DNA from: Actinomycetota bacterium | GTDB lineage: Bacteria; Actinomycetota; UBA4738 | Reading direction: 5' to 3' | Assembly (NCBI GenBank): GCA_005888465.1 | Contig: VAYJ01000052.1 | Location: 3,353-21,175 of the forward strand | DNA: 17,823 nucleotides | Part shown: positions 7,863 to 14,169 of the stretch, piece after piece | How the letters are laid out: every line of letters begins with the position of its first letter | Position numbering within the stretch: position 1 is the stretch's first letter | Translations under genes and position numbers: made by a program | The notes under the pieces: generated by a model | The model's input: only the letters and a program-made list of their open reading frames with translations | Databases searched by the model: none | Told to the model about the DNA's origin: nothing

Positions 7863-8623
7863 TCCGGCTCGCGCTTGTCCCCGAACGCGGCGATGCCTTC
7901 ACGCCGATCCTGCGTCGCCACAGCGCGGCGCCACGCGAGATCCTCGATCTCGATCCCCTGTTCGAGCGGCAGCCCCAGGCCGAGCCCGACGGCTCGCTTG
8001 GCCTCGCGGGCGGCGACCGGCGACGCCCGGCAGAGCTCCACCGCGAGCTCGGCCGTCGCCGCGACGAGCGCCTCCCTGCCGACGACGCGCGCCACGATCC
8101 CCATCTCGAGCGCCTCGGCCGCGGTGAGGCGCCGGCCCGTGAGGATCAGGTCCTTCGCGCGCGCCTCGCCGACCCGCCGCGCGAGGAGCTGCGTCGCCCC
8201 GCCGCCCGGCACGATGCCGACCCGGACCTCGGGAAGCCCGAAGACGGCGTCGTCGGCCGCCACGATCAGATCGCAGCCGAGCGCGAGCTCGAAGCCGCCG
8301 CCGAGCGCGTGGCCGAACACGGAGGCGATCGTCGGCTGGGGGATGGCACGGAGGGAATCGAACATCGCGCGCATCAGGATCCGGTTCTGGAGCCACCCGG
8401 CATCGTCCAGGCGGTTGCGCTCCTTCAGGTCGGCGCCAACACAGAAGGCGCGATCCCCCGCCGCCGACAGGATCACGACCCACGCGTCGGGGTGCGCCGC
8501 GGCCTGCAACAGCGCCCCGGCCACAGCGTCGGCCACCTCGCCGGAGATCGCGTTGAGCGCCTCGGGACGGTTCAGCGTGACCGTCGCGACGCGACCCTCG
8601 AGGCGAACCTCGACCGAGCTCAT
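7847..8623 (-). CDS. liuC: Enoyl-CoA hydratase family protein, probable methylglutaconyl-CoA hydratase
   Basis: The protein has 258 residues, the normal length for a crotonase. It contains VTLNRPEALNAISGE and the oxyanion-hole segment RAFCVGADLKERN. GHALGGGFELALGCDL carries Glu112, and FGLPEVRVGIVPGGGATQLL carries Glu132, so both catalytic glutamates of hydratases are present. GADLKER resembles AUH-type methylglutaconyl-CoA hydratases. Lying between carboxyltransferase and HMG-CoA lyase genes, it most likely hydrates 3-methylglutaconyl-CoA to HMG-CoA. The ATG lies 13 bp after the carboxyltransferase stop, with GAGGG about ten bases upstream. A general enoyl-CoA hydratase cannot be excluded from sequence alone. 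Confidence 0.9.
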   Translation of the reverse strand: MSSVEVRLEGRVATVTLNRPEALNAISGEVADAVAGALLQAAAHPDAWVVILSAAGDRAFCVGADLKERNRLDDAGWLQNRILMRAMFDSLRAIPQPTIASVFGHALGGGFELALGCDLIVAADDAVFGLPEVRVGIVPGGGATQLLARRVGEARAKDLILTGRRLTAAEALEMGIVARVVGREALVAATAELAVELCRASPVAAREAKRAVGLGLGLPLEQGIEIEDLAWRRAVATQDRREGIAAFGDKREPEWKGR

Positions 8624-8636
8624 CGGGCCGGCGCCC

Positions 8637-10172
8637 TCACACCGGCGGGACGCCGTGGCGCCGTCCGCTGAACGCGCGGTCCTTGCCGCGGCTCTGGGTC
8701 AGGCGCAGGATCAGCTCCGCGCGAAGGTCGTCGGGTTGGACCACCGCATCGACCACGTTCTCCGACGCGAGGTGCAAGAGGTCGATGTCCTCTTCGTACT
8801 CGCGCCGGCGCTCCGCGACGAACGCCTCGCGCTCGTTCGCGTCCTGGATCTCCTGGATCCGGTTGAAGTACACGGCGTTCACCGCCGGCTCGGGCCCCAT
8901 CACCGCGATGCGAGCGGTCGGGAGCGCGAGGGTCGCGTCGGGCTCGAACCCGGGCCCCGCCATCGCGTAGAGCCCCGCTCCGTAGGCCTTGCGCACGATC
9001 ACGCAGAACTTCGGCACCGTCGCCTCGGAGATCGCGGTGATGAGCTTTGCGCCGTGGCGGATGATGCCCTGGCGCTCCACGGCCGAGCCGATCATGAACC
9101 CCGGGACGTCGGCCAGGAACACGAGCGGGATGTTGAACGCGTCGCAGAGCCACACGAACCTCGCGACCTTGTCCGAGGAGTCGACGAAGAGCACCCCGCC
9201 CAGGTGCGAGGGCTGGTTCGCCACGATGCCAATGACCGAGCCGCCCAGACGAGCGAGGCCGCAGATCACCTCTTTGGCGAAGTCCGGCTTGATCTCGAAG
9301 AAGGAGTCCTCATCGACCACGCCCGCGACCAAGGCGTACATGTCGAAGGCCTTCGATTCATCCTGGGGGACGATCCCGGCGAGCGACCCGCGATACGCGG
9401 GCGGCCGTCCCTCGGCTCCCGGCGGCTCGCCCGCGTAGTGCGACGGGAAGTACGAGAGGTAGGCGCGCGCCGCGAGGATCGCCGCCTTGTCGTCGGGCAC
9501 GCAGAGGTCGCCGCAGCCCGAGACCTCGCAGTGCATGCGAGCCCCGCCCATCTCCTCGAGCGTCACCCGCTGGCCGATCACCTCCTCGGCCATGCGCGGC
9601 GAGCCGAGGTACATGGAGGCATTCTTCTCGACCATGAACACCACGTCGCAGAACGCGGGGATGTACGCGCCGCCCGCGGCACTCGGGCCGAAGAGACAGC
9701 AGACCTGCGGGATCCGGCCGGACGCCTGGACCTGGTTGTAGAAGATCTTGCCCGCGCCTCGCCTGCCGGGGAACAGGTCGACCTGGTCGGTGATGCGCGC
9801 GCCGGCGGAGTCGACGAAGTAGACGATCGGGATCGCCCGCTTCCGGGCGAGCTCGATGATGCGGATGATCTTCTCGACGGTGGCCGCGCCCCATGAGCCC
9901 GCCTTCACCGTGGGATCGTTCGCCATCACGGCGACGGGTCGGCCGCCCACGGAGCCCACGCCCGTGACCACGCCGTCGGCAGGAAGGTCACCGGCCATCG
10001 CGCGGACGAGCAGGCCCTCCTCCGCGAACGGAGCGCCGTCGTCCAGGAACAGGCGCAGGCGATCCCGAACGAAGAGTTTCCCCTGCTCCGCGAGCTTCTG
10101 GTGGTACTTCGGCGCGCCGCCTTCGCGCGCCCGGATACTCGCCTCTGCGATCGCGTCGCTCTCACCCGTCAC
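8637..10172 (-). CDS. liuB: Acyl-CoA carboxylase carboxyltransferase beta subunit, probable methylcrotonyl-CoA carboxylase
   Basis: The protein has 511 residues with both halves of the carboxyltransferase fold. The N-terminal half has YFVDSAGARITDQVDLFPG, GKIFYNQVQASGRIPQ and GPSAAGGAYIPAF (162-174), which forms an oxyanion loop. The C-terminal half has VANQPSHLGGVLFVDSSDK, DVPGFMIGSAVERQGIIRHG and KAYGAGLYAMAG (395-406). It would transfer carboxylate from biotin of the alpha subunit to an acyl-CoA. The FPG...IFYNQ stretch and the hydratase/lyase neighbours favour 3-methylcrotonyl-CoA; propionyl-CoA is the main alternative. It is the first gene of the minus-strand cluster. The GTG start has no visible Shine-Dalgarno, and a TACACT hexamer seven bases upstream suggests a leaderless transcript. 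Confidence 0.9.
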   Translation of the reverse strand: MTGESDAIAEASIRAREGGAPKYHQKLAEQGKLFVRDRLRLFLDDGAPFAEEGLLVRAMAGDLPADGVVTGVGSVGGRPVAVMANDPTVKAGSWGAATVEKIIRIIELARKRAIPIVYFVDSAGARITDQVDLFPGRRGAGKIFYNQVQASGRIPQVCCLFGPSAAGGAYIPAFCDVVFMVEKNASMYLGSPRMAEEVIGQRVTLEEMGGARMHCEVSGCGDLCVPDDKAAILAARAYLSYFPSHYAGEPPGAEGRPPAYRGSLAGIVPQDESKAFDMYALVAGVVDEDSFFEIKPDFAKEVICGLARLGGSVIGIVANQPSHLGGVLFVDSSDKVARFVWLCDAFNIPLVFLADVPGFMIGSAVERQGIIRHGAKLITAISEATVPKFCVIVRKAYGAGLYAMAGPGFEPDATLALPTARIAVMGPEPAVNAVYFNRIQEIQDANEREAFVAERRREYEEDIDLLHLASENVVDAVVQPDDLRAELILRLTQSRGKDRAFSGRRHGVPPV

Positions 10173-10240
10173 GGTCGAAAGTGTAGCCCGGTGGGTGGTA
10201 GGGTTCGCGTCTTGCCAGCGTTGGGGGAGCTCGCTCGCGA
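10173..10240. promoter_or_regulatory. Divergent promoter region between leucine cluster and glucan phosphorylase
   Basis: These 68 bp separate two divergent genes and must hold the start signals for the minus-strand cluster. On the minus strand TACACT (10185-10180) lies seven bases before the GTG at 10172, which fits a -10 box for a leaderless mRNA. I see no convincing -35. On the plus strand TAGGGT (10199-10204) could be a weak -10 for the phosphorylase. A G-rich run (10190-10203) lies between them. Assignments rest on short matches only. Confidence 0.35.
10223..10229 (+). promoter_or_regulatory. Shine-Dalgarno for glgP
   Basis: GGGGGAG ends eleven bases before the ATG at 10241. The spacing is slightly long, but no better in-frame start is near, so it supports that ATG. 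Confidence 0.45.
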
Positions 10241-12370
10241 ATGATCCAGACGGGCCAGCAGGACCTGCTCCGGGCGGCCGACGACCTCGCCGCCAGGCTC
10301 CCCGCCCGCCTCGCCGTCTTCGCGCGCCTGGCCTACAACTACCGGTGGTCCTGGATGCCCGGCGGCCCGGACGTCTTCAGGGAGGTCGATCCCTACCGCT
10401 GGTCGATGCGGCGGGAGAACCCGATCCGGCTCCTCCTGGACTCGCCCGACGACGCGCTCATCGAAGCCGCCAAGGATCGCTCGCTCGTCGCGCGGGCGGA
10501 GGCCATGGAGCAGACCCTCAAGGCCGAGCTCGCCGATCCCGTCGCGACCGGCTCGAATGCGCGGCCGATCGTGTTCCTCTGCGCCGAGTACGGGATCCAT
10601 CGCTCGCTCCCGACCTACGCCGGGGGTCTCGGCGTCCTCGCCGGCGACGTCCTGAAGGAGGCGTCGGACCGCCGGCTGCCCCTGGTCGGCGTCGGCATCC
10701 TGTACCGGCAGGGGTACTTCCACCAGCGCGTGGACACCTCGGGCTGGCAGCACGAGTACTGGATCGAATCCGACCCGGACCGGCTCCCGGCGGCGCTCGT
10801 CACCGGCCCCGACGGCCAACCCCTCACCGTCATGGTCAACCTGTGGGGGCGCGGGGTTCGCCTGCAGATCTGGCGCGTCGACGTCGGCCGCGTCCCGCTC
10901 TTCCTCCTGGACGCGCAGAGGTCCGACAACGATCGGATGGACCGCTGGATCACCGCGCGCCTCTACATCGGCGATCGAAAGATCCGCTTGGCGCAGTACG
11001 CGCTCCTCGGGATCGGCGGCATCCGAGCGCTCCGGGCGATGGGGATCGACCCCGCCGTCGTGCACCTGAACGAGGGGCACGCGGCCCTCGCTCCCGTCGA
11101 GCTCGCCCGCGAGGCGATGGTGGACGGCCGGAGCCTGGAGGATGCCCTGCAGGACGCGCGGGGACGAACGGTCTTCACGACCCACACGCCGATCCCCGCC
11201 GGGAACGAGTCCTACGTGCCCGAGGAGGTCTCGAGCGTCCTCGGCGGCTATCCGATGGAACTGGGCTTGAGCGAAGGCGAGTTCTTCGACCTCGGCCGCC
11301 CGCGCCCCGAGCCCGACGAGCAGTTCGGCGTCACGGTCCTCGGTATCCGGATGAGCCGGCAGGTGAACGGGGTGAGCCGCCGGCACGGCGAGGTCACACG
11401 GGCGCTCTGGCACGGCCTGTTCCCCGAACAGCCGGTGGAGGCGGTGCCGATCGGGCATGTGACGAACGGCGTGCACGTGCCCACGTGGATGGCACCCCCG
11501 ATGCGGGCGCTCCTGGACCAACACCTCGCCCCCGGCTGGATCGAACGAGCCTCGGACCCGGCGACGTGGGAACCGGTCGAGGACATCCCCGACGAGGAGC
11601 TGTGGGGCGTGCGGAGCGCCCTTCGCGCCGAGCTCGTGGACTACGTCCGGGACAGAAGCGTCGGCGACCGGCTCGCGCGCGAGGAGCCGGCCGACTACGC
11701 CGAGGCCGCGGCCCGCGCCTTCGACCCCAGCATCCTGACCGTCGGGTTCGCCCGGCGCGTCGCCGCCTACAAGCGGCTCCCGCTCCTTATCCACGACCCC
11801 GGCCGGATGCTCCAACTGGTCGGCGGCGATCACCCGATGCAGGTGGTGCTCGCGGGCAAGGCGCACCCGCAGGACGAGGAGGCCAAGCGCGTGCTGCAGG
11901 CGGTCTTCTCGCTGAAGCTCGACCCCCACGTCGCCGAGCGGATCGCGTTCCTCGAGGACTACGACATGGGGATGGCCGCGCGCCTGGTGTGGGGCTGCGA
12001 CGTCTGGGTCAACGTGCCTCGGCCGCCGCTCGAGGCGAGCGGGACGAGCGGCATGAAGTCCGCGCTGAACGGCGGCCTCAACCTCTCGGTCATGGACGGG
12101 TGGTGGGAGGAGGCGTTCGATGGCCAGAACGGCTGGGCGATCCCGGGCGACCCGTCGCTGGACGTCGCCACCCAGGACCTGCAGGACGCCGCGGCGCTCT
12201 ACGACCTGCTCGAGGACGAGGTCTGCCACGACTTCTATCGAAGGGACGAGCGCGGCATCCCGAGGGCATGGGTCCGTCGGATGAAGGCGTCGCTTCGAAC
12301 GATCGGCCCGCGGTACAGCGCTACGCGGATGCTGGACGAGTACCTCGGCCGCGTCTACGAGCTCACGTGA
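10241..12370 (+). CDS. glgP: Alpha-glucan phosphorylase (short, DUF3417-containing type)
   Basis: The protein has 709 residues. It releases glucose-1-phosphate from glycogen or maltodextrin with pyridoxal phosphate as cofactor. The N-terminal DUF3417 part (about 1-110, with FARLAYNYRWSW) precedes the catalytic region: CAEYGIHRSLPTYAGGLGVL, VVHLNEGHAAL, TTHTPIPAGNE, GHVTNGVHVPTW, FARRVAAYKRLPL and EASGTSGMKSALNGGLN. In the last motif Lys606 is the expected PLP-binding lysine. The length matches the shorter bacterial/archaeal GlgP type rather than the 800-plus-residue glycogen phosphorylase type. It stands alone on the plus strand, divergent from the leucine cluster. Its stop overlaps the end of the convergent PH-domain gene by 8 bp. 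No other glycogen gene is in the window. Confidence 0.93.
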   Translation: MIQTGQQDLLRAADDLAARLPARLAVFARLAYNYRWSWMPGGPDVFREVDPYRWSMRRENPIRLLLDSPDDALIEAAKDRSLVARAEAMEQTLKAELADPVATGSNARPIVFLCAEYGIHRSLPTYAGGLGVLAGDVLKEASDRRLPLVGVGILYRQGYFHQRVDTSGWQHEYWIESDPDRLPAALVTGPDGQPLTVMVNLWGRGVRLQIWRVDVGRVPLFLLDAQRSDNDRMDRWITARLYIGDRKIRLAQYALLGIGGIRALRAMGIDPAVVHLNEGHAALAPVELAREAMVDGRSLEDALQDARGRTVFTTHTPIPAGNESYVPEEVSSVLGGYPMELGLSEGEFFDLGRPRPEPDEQFGVTVLGIRMSRQVNGVSRRHGEVTRALWHGLFPEQPVEAVPIGHVTNGVHVPTWMAPPMRALLDQHLAPGWIERASDPATWEPVEDIPDEELWGVRSALRAELVDYVRDRSVGDRLAREEPADYAEAAARAFDPSILTVGFARRVAAYKRLPLLIHDPGRMLQLVGGDHPMQVVLAGKAHPQDEEAKRVLQAVFSLKLDPHVAERIAFLEDYDMGMAARLVWGCDVWVNVPRPPLEASGTSGMKSALNGGLNLSVMDGWWEEAFDGQNGWAIPGDPSLDVATQDLQDAAALYDLLEDEVCHDFYRRDERGIPRAWVRRMKASLRTIGPRYSATRMLDEYLGRVYELT

Positions 12371-12860
12371 GCCGGCCCTTCTTCGCCTCCGTCATCTCGT
12401 AGATCACCTTCTGTACGCGCTCGGGACGTCGCACGTCGCCGAACGTGCTCTGCCCGAAGGTCCCGGCCGACTCGAGCGTCAGGTCGCCGCCCCCGATCAT
12501 CCGCTCGAAGACGCTCTGGTGGAACTTCACGTCATTGATGTTGTCCAGCGGTATCTCCATGGATTGCTTGGCGAACCAACCCGACCGGTGGATCACCCGG
12601 TCGGACGTGACGACGAAATGGGACGTCGCCCACGAGACGATGCGGGGGATGCAGAGCCACAGGAGCAGGATGATCGCGGCGATCACGACGGCCCAGCGCA
12701 GGAACGTGGGCCACGAGCCCGGCATCACGGCGAGCGCGACGCCCATGGCGGTCAGGATCAGGACGCCGGCACCGACCGGGAGCGCGAGCGCGATCCAGTG
12801 CGGCCGCAGGTCCAGCACGAGCTCCTCGCCGCTCGTGAGGAGCCGCCTCGGGAAGGCCAT
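12363..12860 (-). CDS. Bacterial PH-domain membrane protein (bPH2/YdbS-like)
   Basis: The protein has 165 residues. After a short basic start and EELVLDLRPHW come two hydrophobic helices (about 22-46 and 51-73), then one bacterial PH domain (about 76-158) with the typical FVVTSDRVIHRSGWFAKQ, IPLDNINDVKFHQSVFERMIGGGDLTLESAG. These proteins place a PH-like domain on the cytoplasmic face of the membrane; their function is mostly unknown. The tail EMTEAKKGRLT is charged. It lies 42 bp downstream of the cyclic-nucleotide-binding gene, likely in the same transcript as birA, although a hairpin sits directly before its ATG. The 3' end overlaps glgP tail to tail by 8 bp. Confidence 0.88.
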   Translation of the reverse strand: MAFPRRLLTSGEELVLDLRPHWIALALPVGAGVLILTAMGVALAVMPGSWPTFLRWAVVIAAIILLLWLCIPRIVSWATSHFVVTSDRVIHRSGWFAKQSMEIPLDNINDVKFHQSVFERMIGGGDLTLESAGTFGQSTFGDVRRPERVQKVIYEMTEAKKGRLT

Positions 12861-12878
12861 GGCCGGACGCTACCGGCC
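12861..12878 (-). repeat. Perfect 6-bp stem hairpin immediately before the PH-protein start
   Basis: GGCCGG (12861-12866) and CCGGCC (12873-12878) form an all-GC stem with a six-base loop, directly touching the ATG of the PH-domain gene. It has no T-tract on either strand, so it is not a typical intrinsic terminator. It could hinder ribosome access or mark a partial stop between the CNB and PH genes. It could also be chance in GC-rich DNA. Confidence 0.4.
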
Positions 12879-12902
12879 GGCCGTCGCGCGAGCAAGCCGC
12901 CC

Positions 12903-13325
12903 TCAGTAGCGCGAGGGGGTGCGCTCGGCCGCCCGGAGCCGCTCGGACATCACCAGGAGGATCTTTCGTCCGATCGACCCCTCGCGATCGAGCAAGCGGA
13001 GGAACGCCGGCCGATCGAGCCGGAGCGCCGTCACGCGGGTGATCGCGCGCACCGTCGCGGACCGGGGGCCGCCGTCGAGCACCGACATCTCGCCGAAGTA
13101 GTCGCCGGCCCCGAGCACGCGACGCCGTCGTTCATGGATCAGGACCTCGGCTTGCCCGTCCAGCACCAGGTAGAAGTCGCTCGCGAGCAGGCCTTCGGCC
13201 ACGATCGTCGCGCCCTCGCGAAACTCCACGTCCTCCGCCGCCCGCCGGATCTCCCGGAGCTCGCGCGTCGACAGGCCTTGGAACAGCGGGACCGAACGAA
13301 GGAGCCGGGTCGTCATCACGTTCAC
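12903..13325 (-). CDS. Stand-alone cyclic-nucleotide-binding domain protein
   Basis: The protein has 140 residues and is almost entirely one CNB (CAP-type) beta-roll. The entry is LLRSVPLFQGLSTRELREI, followed by EGATIVAEGLLASDFYLVLDGQAEVLI. The phosphate-binding cassette GDYFGEMSVLDGGPRSATVRA contains Phe77-Gly78-Glu79 and Arg88-Ser89-Ala90, so cAMP or cGMP binding is plausible. A C-terminal helix (FLRLLDREGSIGRKILLVMSERL) follows. No DNA-binding, kinase or transporter domain is attached, so it would act on a partner. The start is chosen as GTG at 13325 because GGAGGG lies five bases upstream; ATG at 13316 (residue 4) would leave 14 bases. It begins 13 bp after the birA stop and is likely co-transcribed with birA. 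The cyclase-domain gene at 1573-4803 is a possible source of ligand, by inference only. Confidence 0.88.
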   Translation of the reverse strand: MNVMTTRLLRSVPLFQGLSTRELREIRRAAEDVEFREGATIVAEGLLASDFYLVLDGQAEVLIHERRRRVLGAGDYFGEMSVLDGGPRSATVRAITRVTALRLDRPAFLRLLDREGSIGRKILLVMSERLRAAERTPSRY

Positions 13326-13330
13326 GCTGT

Positions 13331-13336
13331 CCCTCC
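13331..13336 (-). promoter_or_regulatory. Shine-Dalgarno deciding the CNB-protein start
   Basis: GGAGGG on the minus strand lies two bases after the birA stop and five bases before GTG 13325. This favours that GTG over the ATG at 13316. Confidence 0.6.
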
Positions 13337-13338
13337 GA

Positions 13339-14118
13339 TCACTCGAGGTGGCGGATCTCGCCGAACTGTACGCGCTCGGGGCCACGCGACGTCTCCACGA
13401 CGAGCTCGCCGGCCGGCCCGACCTCGCGCGCGACGCCGTCGACGATCGCCCCGACCGCCGTGATCGCGCGAACACGGTGGCCGATCGTCACGCAGGCCGC
13501 CCGGTAGGGCTCGAGGACGCGCGCGCTCAGATCGCGTCCCCGATCGCCGTACAGCTCGCGGAGGCGGCGCAGGTACCGCTCGAGGAGCGGCCCGGGGTCG
13601 GGGTCGCCCCCCTCTCGCGCCACGCTCGTGGCCTGCAAGCGAAGCTCCCCCGGGAAGTCCTCCTCGGCCTGCGAGCAGTTCACCCCGGTCCCCAACACGA
13701 CGAAGGAAAGCGCCTGGCCCTGGACACTCGCCTCGGGCAGGACCCCGCCAAGCTTCCGTCCTGCCGCGACGACGTCGTTCGGCCACTTGCAGTCGGCGTG
13801 GACCCCAGCGCCGCGGCAGGCCTCCGTCATGGCGACGGCCGCCGCGAGCGACACGAGCGGCGCGTCCGACGGCTCGACCACGGGCCGCAGGAGCACCGAC
13901 ACGAAGAGCGACTCGCCGGGGAGCGACGTCCAGATCCTCCCGAGGCGGCCGCGCCCCGCCTCCTGCGTCCCCGCGGCGAACACCGTCCACTCAGGGGCGC
14001 CGTCCTCGGCCAGGCCCCAGAGGTCGGTGTTCGTCGAACCCGTGACCTCCGCGAAGTGGACCGGACCCTCGATGCCCGCGGCCAGGGCAGCCGCCGCGAC
14101 GGTATGCTCCGAGAGCAT
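13339..14118 (-). CDS. birA: Biotin--protein ligase, group I without DNA-binding domain
   Basis: The protein has 259 residues. It adenylates biotin and attaches it to the lysine of biotinyl domains. Visible are VTGSTNTDLW (substrate-strand start), the biotinoyl-AMP loop GTQEAGRGRLGRIW (GRGRLGR at 55-61), CKWPNDV (110-116), the catalytic-lysine segment GRKLGGVL (Lys122), VVLGTGVN, and a C-terminal SH3-like domain (about 205-259). There is no N-terminal helix-turn-helix, so unlike E. coli BirA it cannot itself be a repressor. Both biotinyl-domain subunits in this window (Lys533 and Lys544) are evident substrates. A clear GGAGGT is six bases before the ATG. The CNB and PH genes follow on the same strand, and the second carboxylase gene is divergent 51 bp away. 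Confidence 0.94.
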   Translation of the reverse strand: MLSEHTVAAAALAAGIEGPVHFAEVTGSTNTDLWGLAEDGAPEWTVFAAGTQEAGRGRLGRIWTSLPGESLFVSVLLRPVVEPSDAPLVSLAAAVAMTEACRGAGVHADCKWPNDVVAAGRKLGGVLPEASVQGQALSFVVLGTGVNCSQAEEDFPGELRLQATSVAREGGDPDPGPLLERYLRRLRELYGDRGRDLSARVLEPYRAACVTIGHRVRAITAVGAIVDGVAREVGPAGELVVETSRGPERVQFGEIRHLE

Positions 14119-14144
14119 CGACCCACCTCCGGAGGTGCTCCGAT
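14117..14144. promoter_or_regulatory. 28-bp interrupted dyad between birA and the second carboxylase gene
   Basis: A perfect 14-bp palindrome CACCTCCGGAGGTG (14124-14137) is flanked symmetrically, after three unmatched bases on each side, by ATCG (14117-14120) and CGAT (14141-14144). In total 22 of 28 positions are dyad-symmetric about 14130/14131. It starts in the birA start codon and lies inside the 51-bp divergent spacer. One half of the core is also the birA Shine-Dalgarno (GGAGGT on the minus strand). It could be an operator for both genes. No Shine-Dalgarno is seen close to the ATG at 14170. Confidence 0.45.
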
Positions 14145-14169
14145 CGACGCAAGCCTACCCGGTCGCACT

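Noticed and set aside
8637..10172. Carboxyltransferase as a propionyl-CoA carboxylase beta subunit
   Set aside because: This is not excluded, but the IFYNQ stretch and the adjacent methylglutaconyl hydratase and HMG-CoA lyase genes favour methylcrotonyl-CoA.
10169..12229. 686-codon minus-strand frame opposite glgP
   Set aside because: It has no recognisable motif and lies fully antisense to a gene with a clear PLP-lysine signature.
7875..12402. Long plus-strand frames (7875-9896 and 9856-12402) over the hydratase, carboxyltransferase and glgP genes
   Set aside because: They are compositional shadows. The opposite-strand or other-frame genes there have complete family motifs.
13326..13475. 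Longer CNB protein start at 13475
   Set aside because: The extra 50 residues are Ser/Arg-rich shadow sequence inside the birA 3' end. GGAGGG and the gene edge support GTG 13325.
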